Shown here piece by piece: positions 1 through 10,245 of a stretch of 64,000 nucleotides of DNA; within the stretch, counting starts at the first letter, position 1; the number at the start of each line of letters is the position of its first letter. This DNA comes from Pararge aegeria (taxonomy: Eukaryota > Arthropoda > Insecta > Lepidoptera > Nymphalidae). The position numbers and the translations under genes are program-made. The notes beneath the pieces are model-generated. The model searched no databases and had not been told where the DNA came from. It worked only from the letters and a program-made list of their open reading frames with translations. The stretch spans positions 11,674,001-11,738,000 of the forward strand of contig NC_053185.1 of NCBI RefSeq assembly GCF_905163445.1, in the 5' to 3' direction.

Positions 1-168
1 GTACGTATTGGCTAAGTCTCGTACAGGGACTGCCACTAGCACTAACTCTAGACCAACCACGCAAAGTATTCCGAATACAGCCCATATTTTACATAAACCT
101 GGAAATAAAGGAAAAACTTGATTTATTTGGACCAAATACCTGAACATAACGGAAGTGGCGGCGTGAGG

Positions 169-355
169 TGGTGATAGCCTAGTGGTAAGACTGCAGCGAC
201 ACTATCGGGGGCCGAGTTCAAATCCCAGCACGCAACTCTAACTTTTCAAAGTTATGTACGTTTTAGGCAATTAAAATATCACTCGCTTCAACGATAAGGG
301 GTTTTCCCTTATCATTCTTCGCAAACGGTGAGGTAATCTGCATGCCTGAGAGTTC
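169..355 (+). repeat. SINE family B, full head
   Basis: A tRNA-derived SINE. The head reads gtgatagcctagtggtaaga (A-box-like) and then gagttcaaatcccagcacgc (B-box-like), followed by the family body with 'aattaaaatatcactcgctt' and 'gcatgcctgagagttct'. About 25 bases (gataaggg...cccttatc, a small fold-back) interrupt the body where other copies read 'aacggtgaaggaaaacatc'. Confidence 0.8.
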
Positions 356-360
356 TAGAT

Positions 361-871
361 CCAAGGTCTAATTGTGCTTTGTAACCATCTAGGAACCTAA
401 AAAAAAAAACTTCATCCAAATCAGTCTAGTCGCCTAGGAGGAGTTATGTGTTTAAAACACGTACGGAATAATTATTTAAATTAAGAAGATTACAACTCAT
501 TGTGAATATTGTGGTAGGTCTATGTAACGTGCAAGGAGGTCGGTAACTAGCAGTCATAAATTAGTATGTTAATTATTATTGTAGCTATGAAACTATAAAT
601 CACACTAGAATACGAACACTGTAGAGATTAATTATGAACTTGCATGAAAGGTTAAACAGGTGTTGAACAAACAACAATAGTACACCGGGTTTAATTGTTT
701 TCGTTTAGTTCTCAAACCTTGTTTGTTCTGAACCCCTTATTACCCGTTGCACGATAGAAAGCTCATTGTTCAATGTAAAGGTCACTGTGGAACAAAGAGT
801 AAAGTGTCCATCCGCGGAGATATGAAACCAGAACAGGATACAATTATCGTGGTATAAAAGCAAAAGAAATA
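361..871. other. No recognised feature
   Basis: AT-rich sequence. A 60-codon minus-strand frame covers 705-887, but it has no splice sites or composition that would support coding and I do not call it. No repeat family is recognised. Confidence 0.5.
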
Positions 872-1025
872 TTTGTGTCATAAACATGAATGGTTTTCAG
901 TTTCTGGGTATGTATTACAAGTATTTAAGTATACTACTTTTAATATATTCATCAGTCATCTTAGTACATTACAAGCTATGCTTTCTTTACGGCAAGATGG
1001 CAATGAGTGTATTGTGTATATATAA
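872..1025 (+). repeat. SINE family A, 5'-truncated
   Basis: Matches the body of family A from 'aacatgaatggttttcag' through 'catcttagtacattacaagct' to the 'gatggcaatgagtgtattgt' end. The tRNA-like head is missing and the copy is diverged. Confidence 0.75.
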
Positions 1026-1087
1026 AATTTATAAAAAATGACTGAATGGACCTGAATTTTGAATTGACAAAGAATACACACTTACTA

Positions 1088-1320
1088 GCGGTGATAGCCC
1101 AGTGGTAAGGCTTTCAGCTTCATTTTCGGTGGGTCGAGTTCGAATCCCACTTCTAACTTTTCTAAGTTTTGTGATTTTTAAGTAATTAAAATATCACTCG
1201 CTTCAACGGTGAAGGAAAAAATTGTGAGGAGACCTGCATGCCTGAGAGTTCTCCATAATGTTTTTTTTTTTGCATTTCGGACTACGGCTTTAGCCCTTCT
1301 CATTTTGATGACTCACTCCA
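1088..1320 (+). repeat. SINE family B
   Basis: The head gcggtgatagcccagtggta and the B box gagttcgaatcccac are intact. The body includes 'gacctgcatgcctgagagtt' and 'ggactacggctttagccctt'. A T-run interrupts the 3' part. Confidence 0.85.
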
Positions 1321-1424
1321 TTTCACAGAACTCACAGAAAATTTTAGTGGATTTTACAGGATAAAAACGATCCCTGTGCAAAACATCACGTCTGCTTTAT
1401 TTACAGCTATAATTAACGGATCAG

Positions 1425-1685
1425 CAACCAGCACCTCCTGATGTTAAGTGGTAAACCAAAGTTTATAAACAGAACAATACTTCGCAGGGTATGCAAAGAC
1501 TACGACCTACAAAGTGACGACTTGTGTCCTTCAACCTGAGGCGTAAGTTCAAGCGCCTGTAATTACACCGACAACCACGCCCGTTAGACCGGAACGCAGT
1601 ATTGCTGCTTGGCCGAAGAAATAAGCTTGGCCGTAGTGCTACTCCAGACGAGTTCCGTCACATAAAGGTCTATTAATACTAAAAA
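1425..1685 (+). repeat. Dispersed repeat R3
   Basis: Shares a run of landmarks with copies at 3.9-4.5, 27.65, 50.68 and 52.6 kb: 'cctgatgttaagtggtaa', 'acctgaggcgtaagtt', 'tgtaattacaccgacaacca', 'accggaacgcagtattgctg', 'gttccgtcacataa'. This pattern is common in lepidopteran genomes. I cannot assign a superfamily; no terminal repeats are visible. Confidence 0.65.
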
Positions 1686-1699
1686 CCGTTGTTCCAAAT

Positions 1700-2725
1700 G
1701 CTGCGTGAAAAAAGGATAAAGCAATAAACACACTAACATTCCAATATGATCTAATATCTATATACTAGGGATTCATAAAATAGTTATAGACCAGGACATA
1801 TCCTGTGGAGCACCTAACAATGGTATCTCTAAAGCTATATGCTCTCCAGTGGAGTGAATTTAGTTCGGTGGCACGTGTATATGAGCAACGAAGTGACTAA
1901 TTGGAGGTAGTATTAAGCGCAGTGGCCTCTCGCGACAAAAGGCTCTCGACTAAGACCTGACCTCTTGATGAGTCACTGTCTATAATCAATTTGCACCCCA
2001 TGTTTAAGCACACCCCTTAAAGTTGGTCGCACATTGATAGTTTAGTTAAATTCGAAACGTGCACCACGGTTGCCTCATTTGGTGACAGAATGGTAGTCTC
2101 ATATTTGGCGCAAAGGATCATCCGAAGTTATCTGATAATTTTGAAGTCATTCAATTTCCATTACGTATGAAAGTTTTATGGCTCTTGCACCTATCGCGAT
2201 ACCTGTGGTTTTTACGTCTAAGGACGGTATGTGATCGACTTTAACATGTTGTAAAGCGAACTTAAAGGGTGGAAAAGAGAACGACTACATTTTGCAGAAT
2301 AAAATATTGACATTCTGAAATACCTACTTCAATTTAAAAGGGAGGTTAAAACATTAATAATATCACAGGAGATGAAGTACAAATTTTTATATCAGTTTAA
2401 AATTAAACACGTACACTGCTTGGAAAGGATCGTGACGGATTAGGATTAGATTGAAAACTTTATAAAGCGTCCTGAACAAACTCGCATTTAGTTAATATTT
2501 ATATAGTAAATTAATATTCATTTATGGAGAAAATAAGCGAGATATGTTTGTAGCCAGCCAATATCGTTTCATAAAAGTTATTACTCTATACTAAGAACAG
2601 AATAGCTCTACGAGAACGATTCATTAATGACTACCCAAATTAATATAATTAAAGCTGAACAAAAGAGAGTTGAGAGCAGTGGCGTTGAGGAGCATGTTTG
2701 CATTAAAAACCGTCGAGACGTTTAC
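1700..2725. other. Downstream SOAT interval, no exon recognised
   Basis: This lies downstream of the SOAT exons on the minus strand. I looked for family landmarks (LPPAS, FYxDWW, HDW) in the minus frames and saw none, so later exons are either absent here or too diverged to see by eye. No repeat is recognised. Confidence 0.4.
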
Positions 2726-2823
2726 CATGACGGCATTCAGGTCGATTAAACTGCTGAGGTGCGCCATCAGATGTTTCACTTCAAAAATCCTTTCCTTAAC
2801 AGGATTTATAGGATCCAGACAGA
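2726..2823 (-). CDS. Candidate exon of uncertain family (possible SOAT exon 3)
   Basis: An open minus-strand block, reading roughly CLDPINPVKERIFEVKHLMA and onward, lies between a plausible acceptor (tttgtcag|tc, exon base 2823) and a plausible donor (catg|gtaaac, exon base 2726). Its entry phase (two leftover bases) is compatible with SOAT exon 2 if that exon ends at its GT donor (3132). Third codon positions are C-rich. Against it, residues 'LDPINP...IFEVKHLM' only loosely resemble the SOAT stretch around LPPAS and the following helix, and about 50 residues expected in between are missing. The open frame also continues past the proposed donor to 2624. It could be an exon of another gene or chance. 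Confidence 0.22.
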
Positions 2824-2892
2824 CTGACAAAGTGATATTCATTTGAGTTAATTATCTCTCAGATCTCGTTTGACTCGTTCTAAGCAGTAGCG

Positions 2893-3112
2893 AGTACACA
2901 TTCCCGAGAACTGATGGACTTTGGGGCACTAAGGTGCTGGAATGGCAACCCCGCACCGGAAAACGCAGCATAGGTGGGCCTAGAACAAACGCCATCAAGC
3001 GAGTCGCTGGTAGCCGCTGGAAAAAAGCGGCCCAGGATCGTGGATTTTGGAACTCCGTACAATAGATCTATGTCCAGCAGTAAACGACAATCGGTTGAAT
3101 TGATGATGATGA
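2893..3112 (+). repeat. LINE 3' tail, RTE-like family L1
   Basis: Degenerate C-terminal reverse-transcriptase tail. 'gtgctggaatggcaaccccg' encodes VLEWQPR, then come 'gagtcgctggtagccgctgg' (RVAGSRW) and 'tatgtccagcag' (YVQQ), followed by the typical atgatgatgatga run. It lies antisense inside the interval between the SOAT exon 2 and the candidate exon at 2726-2823. Copies also occur at 15.1, 32.5 and 51.5 kb. Confidence 0.8.
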
Positions 3113-3131
3113 TGAAGCAGTAGGTACCTAC

Positions 3132-6100
3132 TTGCGTGGTGCTTAATAATGTTTCGCACCAATCCGTATATCCTCAGTGCTGGATAGAATGCGAGCGCCA
3201 CCGCCAGTTCAAATAGCCAAAGCTTTACGCCGCGTCTTATATCGCCGAAGCCACGTAACACTGATGTAACTCCGATGTTTATCCTGCAAAAATATATTTC
3301 TTAAAACTGTGGCATATTTATCAATTCTCAAAAGGTAATAGGAGATAGTCATAGCATCGTTGTTTGAAGTACCCTCTTCTGCATATCATTATTTTAAACC
3401 TGCTCTGAACTGCCTCAGTAGCTTTGTGGTTCTAATGCCCACGTTGGATTCGAACTGGTTAGGCTTTTTTTTCTAGACATTTCAGTACCAACCCTATTAT
3501 TCGAAAACTGTCTTTGTCCACCCTAGTATCTCAGAGAACACGTTAAAGTGTCAGTCCCGGTTGCTTTCCCTACCATGTTATAAAAAAGTATAAGCCCGCT
3601 AACGCGCATTAGAGTAGCATGAAGGGCTAAGTTCTAGATCGCTTCTATTAGGGACTATGAGAGAGTAAGGACGTTGATAACAATGAAGCGTTATTAAGTT
3701 ATAATAAGTAAATATAACTTCGAGGTTTTTGTTTAAAGAAGTATTGTTGCTTATTTTAACTAAGAAAGGATTGATGGAAAATATCTCGAGAATTAGATGT
3801 ACAAATAAACAAAAAGAACTAATTTTGTATATGGAACTGTGTAGAATATCCTGATCTCTGCATTAATTAGGTAGAATCTTTCAAATTCTCAAATTAAACA
3901 CAGGATAAGTAGGAGTTAAACTAAAATTTATACTTGGCGGGAACAAGCAGTCGGGCTTCATGATATTAAATGGGAAACCATCGCCTATAAACCGAGCAAC
4001 ACGTCCATCAACTTGAGACGTAGGTGTTTATTAATGACTATCTTAAAGATTAGGTGTGACATTAATTTGACATGATTTTTACTATTATACCAACAGTGGC
4101 GTGCACTGGTTTTCTTACCATGGTATGCATACAGCGGGAAAATTGCGTAAAACGGCAAAAATCCTCCTCCAATACGAGTTATATATCAATTATAGGGTAG
4201 GCAGTGCTTGTATGCATTTATGAAGTGCACGCCACTGTATACCAACATGATTTATCATGCTGTTAAGCGGAATTTGGTTAAGAGCTAACTAGAATATTTA
4301 AGACATGTATACTAACCCAAATGCGCAAAGAAAGAAATAAATAAATAAGTATTATGTTCCTGTTATAACACCGGCAGCAACGCCCTGACCTGAACACACC
4401 AATGCTGCCTGGCGGGAAAAAGAAACATGGCGGCAATAGTACTTCATATACGTACTTCGTAAACTAACTCTATCCAACGAGTTCTATCAGATGAAGCTCT
4501 AATACTAATAACAGATGTACCTACCTATAAGTATATCTATAACCCGGTATGCCAATTTAGGTTATAATAATAATCGTTTATCATTGTGCCTTTATTCAAA
4601 TAGCTACTGTCGCTTCGACGTGATTGAGTAATAAACATCAAAACTTTAGCGATTATTTATAATGTGGCGGTGTTTAGTTAGAATGTAGTCCAGTGCTCAT
4701 CACTTTCAAATTGAGGAGCTACTCATCAGAAAACCTTAGCAATAAAAATAGAAATAGGAAACTATTTAATAGTGAAACTTAGTACAACTTATATATTTGG
4801 AATCTTTAATCCTAATAATAATTAATCCTAATAATTAGTGCTTCCGAAACATTGTATATGTAATTAACAATAAAATACTAGCGCACTTTAACAAACAAAA
4901 TTCTTTATGGAGTTCTCCAATAGTTATTCTTCCATTATTCATATATTTATAATTTGTTTAAAAACCCCTTAATTTGGCAACCCCTGTAATTCGACGTCTA
5001 TTATTGTTGAATATCTTTATTTAATGAATTATGATTTGAACTTCAAGAGATAGACTTACATATAGTATCAATCATTGGTTCTGTAATTTGACAGGTCCGG
5101 ATTTTTTCACAAAAGAGTACCTACTAAAAAATCCGTATATCTCCGACAGAAGTCAATCATTTAATCACAAATACTGTGCAGTAGTAATGCATTCTTGCAA
5201 TAGGTTTTGATAAACTAAATATTATTATCGGACCCTTCTAATTACGTATACCGGTTCCGTATATCAAGTAAAAAAAAAAAAAAGGGCGCTTATTTAAGGT
5301 CATTATCCTATTACCGTGTTATCACAGTCGATTTTTCATAACCGTACAATCTCCATCGACACTAATAAATGTAAATGTTGTTTAGGGTTCAGTAGCTCAT
5401 TTATATTGTTATCTATCTCTATAAGTTAATAATTTATCACTATCCCACCTGGTGCTAAATGATGATGCACTTTAAGATGGTAGTAGGCAAATAAGAGGTT
5501 ATGGAAAGTTATGGAAAGTTTTACCAACACCATTTAAACAACTCGAAATAGTACCGCAGCACTAAATCGATTGGCATCACGGCTATATTGGTATGGTGGT
5601 AAATAGCCACGTTCGAAGATTCATAAAATGCTATACCAGATAAAATAAAGAAATTACAAATTTCCTTGAAATTTGTAACACACAGCGTTCATTACTGCGC
5701 AAAGGACGTTTGTCAAAAGATGGTCAATAGGTACTTATTCGTCTAGCTATTGCAGCAACTTTTTTCAAATACTATGCAAGCTGTAATGTTGCAATTTAGA
5801 ACAAGTTAACAAATTTTAAGCGTTATGAAAAATATATTTTCTGTTAATTATGTTTAGATTTCAGACCGGCCTACTTAGACAACCTTCTACTTCGAAATAA
5901 AATATTAATTATAATAATAATTTAAAAAAAATTATAAATAGAAGCACAAAATAAATTTAAAATAATAAAATAAAAGAATAATTTAATTATAAATCGGGAT
6001 ACATCGATTGTAAAAACAATTGTTTTTAAGAGACTTGGAGTTTTGTTTACAGTCAAATGTATTCTATAAAGGTCCCTGGAACCACATAATGGATGTTTTG

Positions 6101-7918
6101 CCACGCGCTTGACAACTTATTTTTGTAAACTTATCGTACGATAATTACCCGATTTACCTACTATCAGGCGCGATTTTAATTATTATGATACGTATCTGAA
6201 TGTGTATCGGCCAGTTGCGTGTAAAATATGCAAACAGCCCTGTTTACTGCATATCTACTATATTGCAATCGTAACTACACCATTTTCATGTAGTACTACT
6301 ACTATTTCATTGACTCAGAGTGATATGCTACCGTACCATTGCAGACAACTTCCAGCCCTCCCTTTTATTAATCGATATATCTAATTTTTTCTGTCGGTCG
6401 AAACTCGGGTAGGAAGGGTTTACCAATAAATACCAAAGTTATATTTTACTCATTAAAACTATAACAATGAAGTGGCGATACAAATTAATAAAATTATCCC
6501 ATTGTATGTGTCGGCCAAAGCTTTCTGGGCTCATATCGATCGCCAACGCTTCCATTAGCATACAGATGGATGCGGCCAGCAACAATTTAAGTGGCCGTTA
6601 AAATATTAAGAATGAAGGCTATTCGCGACGTGTTGTAAATGTAAAAATAAATATTTAAAGTTGAATACTTTACTAACTTTAAATTTGGGTACTGTATTTC
6701 GCTTCTCTTTTTTATGTACAAGTATATTGTTATAAAGATTGTTTCGTTCTATCTGAACCTGATCACAAATCAATCATCACTCATCGATGGGTGGCTTCAC
6801 GTGGTCGTAGGTAACCTACTGTAGCCTAGAGATCTGATGATTTATGATGCTCGGAAATTAGCCACACATTGAAGGCAAGCAATCTAAATAAATAAATTTA
6901 ATATTTGTTGGATGTATGTATGGATATTTGTTACGGTTTAACACCACAACGAATGAAGCGATTTGGCTGAAATCTGGCAGAGATACCTACAATATAGTCT
7001 GGAATAGCTCAAAGGCTTCTTTTCATTACGGAAAAGCAAACAGCTTCTACAGGATGGCATCACAATTTTTTCCGCATTTGTCTTTCAAAATCGGCGCAAC
7101 GGAGTTTTAGATGGACGTGGTTTTTTTGGATAGGCTTAGTTGAAATATTATAAAGCTTTTAAATTTTCTTTGGTTGAAAGCGCTAATCTCAGAAAATGCT
7201 ATTTCGTTTTTTTTTTTTCAATTTGTAGTAGCAATTATGGCTATATAACATGCTACTATCATTAATGAGAAATGTTCCAAAAACTGCAAAAAATATCCTT
7301 TTAAAGAGATCCGTGCGATGCGTGAACGGTAAACGTTACGCCAAACAACGGAAGTATGTAGTAAGTATATCGGAATTGTCGGAATTGTTGTTTCTTTAAA
7401 GTTCTATAAAACAGTCCGCGACAACATACGACTATTTTTTGAAGTAGTTCGCGGACGAAGTCGCGCGGGTCCGCTAGTATACAAGTAAACATCCAGACAC
7501 TGAAAAACATTCATGTTCTTCACATACACATTTTCCAGTTGTGGGAATCGAACCCACGACCTTCCACTCAGAAAGCAGGGACGCTGCCCACTGCGCCTGT
7601 CGGCCGTCAGATTTACCTATTTTGTATTTCTTGGTTTGGACATGCACTACTCGTTTTCTTAACTTTTTATGATAATTATAATATTTTACTTGCTTTCCTC
7701 GTTCTATAAGGTCGTATATCACGGTGTCACACAGCAACACCAGCAGGATAACAACAAATATGTGGTATATCGCTCTTATGTGAAGCGAGTGCTCTAAAAG
7801 AACTGTCAACGGTGATTCCCGGTAGGTGAACTCGGGACTATTATGCTTTTCTTCTTGTGCGACGTTGCCATTTTGAGTGCCGGTCACGCCTCTAATCCTT
7901 CGCTGACTCATTTCTTTT
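3132..7918 (-). CDS. Sterol O-acyltransferase (SOAT/ACAT-like), N-terminal exons, partial
   Basis: ER membrane enzyme that joins fatty acyl-CoA to sterols to make steryl esters (MBOAT family). Two exons are visible. Exon 1 is 7694-7918, with acceptor acattttcag. Its first ATG at 7911 opens MSQRRIRGVTG, followed by SPLTVLLE, then HIRAIYHIFVVILL (first membrane helix) and YDLIERGK. Exon 2 is 3132-3283, with acceptor tatatttttgcag. It reads INIGVTSVLRGFGDI, then the second helix KLWLFELAVALAFYPAL. Joined, they align without gaps to the family pattern HIRTIYH...DEGR...FG...W. The frame joins only if intron 1 starts GCAAGT at 7693 (GC-AG intron) and the split codon gives K. The GT two codons on (caa|gtaaaa) shifts exon 2 into a stop. 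Exon 2 ends at gcaa|gtaggt. The catalytic Asn/His region is not in view. Exon 1 begins at a splice site, so an upstream 5' exon is expected. Family assignment rests on remembered conserved residues, not a search. Confidence 0.72.
3425..3625 (-). repeat. Unclassified dispersed repeat in SOAT intron 1
   Basis: Read on the minus strand it contains 'gcgcgttagcgggctta' and 'actgacactttaacgtg', phrases I associate with dispersed lepidopteran retroelements. A tRNA-like stretch (ggattcgaactggttag) is at the left. Superfamily unknown. Confidence 0.35.
3935..4515 (+). repeat. Dispersed repeat R3, interrupted
   Basis: Two parts of one R3 copy. The left part (to about 4085) has 'gatattaaatgggaaaccat' and 'tccatcaacttgagacgtag'. 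The right part (from about 4365) has 'acaccggcagcaacgccc' and 'aatgctgcctggcggga' and ends 'ccaacgagttctatcag'. The gap holds the hAT-type MITE at 4094-4237, so the MITE is the younger insertion. Confidence 0.6.
4094..4237. mobile_element. hAT-type MITE (144 bp)
   Basis: Non-autonomous DNA element with a perfect 14-bp terminal inverted repeat, CAGTGGCGTGCACT at the left and its complement at the right. It is flanked on both sides by the 8-bp direct repeat TATACCAA (4086-4093 and 4238-4245). An 8-bp duplication with CAGTGGCG-type ends is the signature of hAT transposition. There is no coding capacity. A longer relative with the same ends is at 38976-39169. Confidence 0.92.
4520..6900. other. 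SOAT intron 1, mostly featureless AT-rich DNA
   Basis: A SINE-D tail is at about 5440-5545. It includes a small direct duplication, gttatggaaa twice, at about 5498-5520. A 60-codon minus frame at 5922-6104 and a plus frame at 6202-6384 look like chance. An open minus block near 6480-6590 (residues like LLLAASICMLMEALAID) has no acceptor and is not called. Confidence 0.4.
5440..5545 (-). repeat. SINE family D fragment
   Basis: 'cccacctggtgctaaatgatgatgcac' and 'ttaagatggtagtagg' match the distal part of a repeat whose fuller copy, with a tRNA-like head, is at 43130-43380. Head and middle are absent here. Confidence 0.5.
6905..7481 (+). mobile_element. Helitron-like element, non-autonomous
   Basis: Begins near 'gttacggtttaacacc', continues with 'gaagcgatttggctgaaatc', and ends 'gttcgcggacgaagtcgcgc' then 'ggtccgctagt'. 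A CTAGT-type end after a GC hairpin, and the phrase cggacgaagtcgc, are typical of lepidopteran Helitron-like repeats. A second copy of the same family is at 25080-25665. There is no Rep/helicase coding. It lies in SOAT intron 1. Confidence 0.6.
7477..7609 (-). repeat. SINE family A, head half
   Basis: Reverse complement shows the head (gccgacaggcgcagtgggca, ccctgctttctgagtgg) and B box gggttcgattcccacaactg. It is truncated at the 3' side where it meets the Helitron-like end. It starts about 85 bases from SOAT exon 1, inside its intron. Confidence 0.85.
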
Positions 7919-7973
7919 CTGAAAATGTAAAAACATAGAATATATGGTATATCTTAGTAGGTACACTCGATCC

Positions 7974-8240
7974 AAGCGGTGAAAGTCTAGTGGTAAGGCT
8001 TTGGCTTTCCTTTTGTGGAGACTGAGTTCGATTCCCGGCACGCACCACTGACTTTTCGGAGTTGTGCGTTATTAATATACGCATAAATATCATTTTCTTT
8101 GACGGCTAAGGAAAACAACGGGATTTCTCCATAATGTTCTCTAAGCCGTGTAAAGTCTACCTTCGTGGCAGACTACGGCCTAAACCCTTCCATTCTGAGA
8201 GGAGACCCGTGCCCTGTAGTGGGGCGGTAAACGGTCGATA
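7974..8240 (+). repeat. SINE family B, near full length
   Basis: Head 'gcggtgaaagtctagtggta', B box gagttcgattcccgg, body, and end 'gagaggagacccgtgccctg' / 'gtagtggggcggta'. It is followed by an (aat)n run to about 8266. This copy shows the full 3' end of the family. Confidence 0.85.
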
Positions 8241-8263
8241 ATTATAATAATAATAATAATAAT

Positions 8264-8435
8264 AAATATACTTCGACATTAAACACATTGCCACCTAGCC
8301 CCAAAGTAAGCGTAGCTTGTGTTATGGGTACTAAGATGATGAATATTTCTATGAATATAATACACATAAATACTTATAATATACAGATAAACACCCAGAC
8401 ACTGTAAAACATTCATGTTCATCACACAAATATTG
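8264..8435 (-). repeat. SINE family A, head missing
   Basis: Shows 'cctagccccaaagtaagcgt', 'ttgtgttatgggtactaaga' and 'aacacccagacactg', which is the family A body in reverse. It breaks off at 'cacacaaatattgatg' before the head. Confidence 0.85.
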
Positions 8436-8454
8436 ATGATAAAACTCGTTTCGT

Positions 8455-8625
8455 ACGACCCAGATTTACCAACATAGGTCGAAGAACCGATGGGCGTTCG
8501 GCGAAAACGTTGGTAGACCTCGTCAAAGTGGACATTCGACGTCAAGGGAGTCGCGAAGAGCTACTGGACGCAAACTGCACAATACAGTGATTGTAGATCG
8601 GTTGATATGATGATGATGATAATTC
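8455..8625 (+). repeat. LINE 3' fragment
   Basis: A rearranged, frameshifted piece of the L1-like tail. 'aggtcgaagaaccgatgggc' (RRTDGR), then RWWT and GVAKSYW in shifted frames, then 'gatcggttgatatgatgatg'. Strongly decayed. Confidence 0.6.
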
Positions 8626-8869
8626 ATATTATATTTATCGACCTAACTAGGTCTACATGTACTTATCCGGGTTTATTTCGGTTGGTGAAATTTTCGCTAG
8701 AAACTTTAATTTCCCGGACTAAGCAATATCTTTAGATACCATACGTTCACGAGGATACCGGCTGTCTCTTATTTAAAATTTTGAAAAAGCATTTATTAAG
8801 CATTATAGTTGCTAAGCCGCGACGGAAATAAAGGTTGGTTTTTAAAGCCCGAAGGAATGGCTCTCAGTT

Positions 8870-9025
8870 GCTTTACCGGCATGAAAACTACTCAATTGTC
8901 CGTTTCCAAAATAATGAAGATGCTATCGAAGTATTTAAGTAAATTGTATCAAGATCGGTGCAGTGGTTGGCGGAGCCAAACACAGGTCAGAAGCAGACAC
9001 TTTCGCATTTATAATATTAATACGA
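8870..9025 (+). repeat. Helitron-like 3' region fragment
   Basis: Contains 'gatcggtgcagtggttggc' and the phrase 'cactttcgcatttataatat', a recurrent lepidopteran repeat end also seen near 14950 and 52590. The 131-codon frame across it (8809-9204) is therefore not taken as a gene. Confidence 0.45.
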
Positions 9026-9299
9026 AAAAACATTTATCTAGCCTAGCACTTAATCATTCAGTACATTATTCTAACCTAGTTTCTACATCTGCTATCGGCG
9101 TTGCATGTACCAATTGCCCTATGACCCTAAGCAGTCAGTTAACGATGTACCAAAATGCAAATAAGAACAAACAAAACTTATTGTCATCCATTAAGGATTT
9201 ATGAATAGATTGTGAATTGAGTTCTGGACTTTGAGAACGGAAAATCAATTAGTTACGGCGCATTTCTTAATTTAAACAGGCCACCTGGTGTGGGGACCA

Positions 9300-9480
9300 A
9301 CGACCAATCAAATACTCTCCATATTTTCTAATTCTAAAGCAGAGATCGCTACTAAACGATAAAGCCACCTTTTGTATTGGGCTTCTATTTTTATGTTTCT
9401 GTTTCCTTGTATATATCTTTTACTTCATGTGGTGTACAAATCAAGAATAATATAATAAAAGACTGTAACCATTTTTGGCA
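9300..9480 (+). repeat. LINE 3' untranslated tail
   Basis: 'agagatcgctactaaacgat' and 'aaagccaccttttgta' followed by T-rich text and aataaaaga. This matches the 'gaagagatcgct...gataaagctgcc' type 3' end also found at 13865 and 29440. Confidence 0.5.
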
Positions 9481-9927
9481 TTAAATATTTTTTAAATAAC
9501 TTTTTTTATCAAAATGATTGTCATATATTATTATTCAGAATAATGATTAGTATATGACATGGTTCCTCGAGATTAATCCATCAGATATGGATCTCCTGAG
9601 ATGGTGTCATATAGATACAATTTATACATTTAGTTATATGCTTGTCTTTTTAAGTCTGTTATAAATTTAAGCCCTCCAAAGTGACGCATTTAAAAAGAAT
9701 AAAATAAAATTGACTTTCCCATTTTTCTTTAGCCTATTAAAAGATGAATCAAGTGATATTATCTTTTGATTGAATTTAGGGATAAGTATTTAATGAAAGG
9801 TTGAAATATTGGTTAATCAGTATATATAATTAGACCTGTAGTTAGATTTTTTTTGAAACAAATCAAGTAGATACTTTCTTATTTTTTTTTTTACTACCGA
9901 CTCGTAATTAATTGCTATCAGCTATTA

Positions 9928-10245
9928 TGCGGTGTATAGCCTGTTGGTTAGAGCTTCGGCCTCTCTTTCGGGTTGGGAGTTCGATTCCAAGCACATTTAA
10001 CTTTTCGGAGATATTAGGCTTATTTTATTTGAACTATTAAAATGTCAGTAAAGAAAGAACATCGCGAGGAAACCCGCCTTACAGTTCTTAACGTTCTCAA
10101 AAGTGTGTAAGGTCCACCAATGAACACTTGGCCAGCGCGCAGCGTGGACTACAGTCTAAATAGTAAACCCTTTTTATTCTGAGAGGCGACCCTTACCTCT
10201 TAGTGGGCCGACAATGATAATGTTAATTATGCCTAAAGTTATGAT
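9928..10245 (+). repeat. SINE family B, diverged
   Basis: Head 'ggtgtatagcctgttggtta', B box gagttcgattccaag, then 'gaacatcgcgaggaaacccg', 'cttggccagcgcgcagcgtg', and the 3' end 'attctgagaggcgaccctta'. Confidence 0.8.

Noticed and set aside
2624..2842. Gustatory-receptor-like reading of the 72-codon minus frame
   Set aside because: The Leu/Asn-rich helix pattern is too loose, and no TYhhhhhQF-type receptor motif is present.
5922..6104. 60-codon minus frame
   Set aside because: Low-complexity AT-rich sequence; chance frame.
7474..7911. 145-codon minus-strand frame taken as one protein
   Set aside because: Only the first 72 codons are SOAT exon 1. The rest reads through the intron into a SINE A copy.
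8809..9204. 131-codon plus-strand frame
   Set aside because: Crosses a Helitron-like fragment; no domain and no splice signals.
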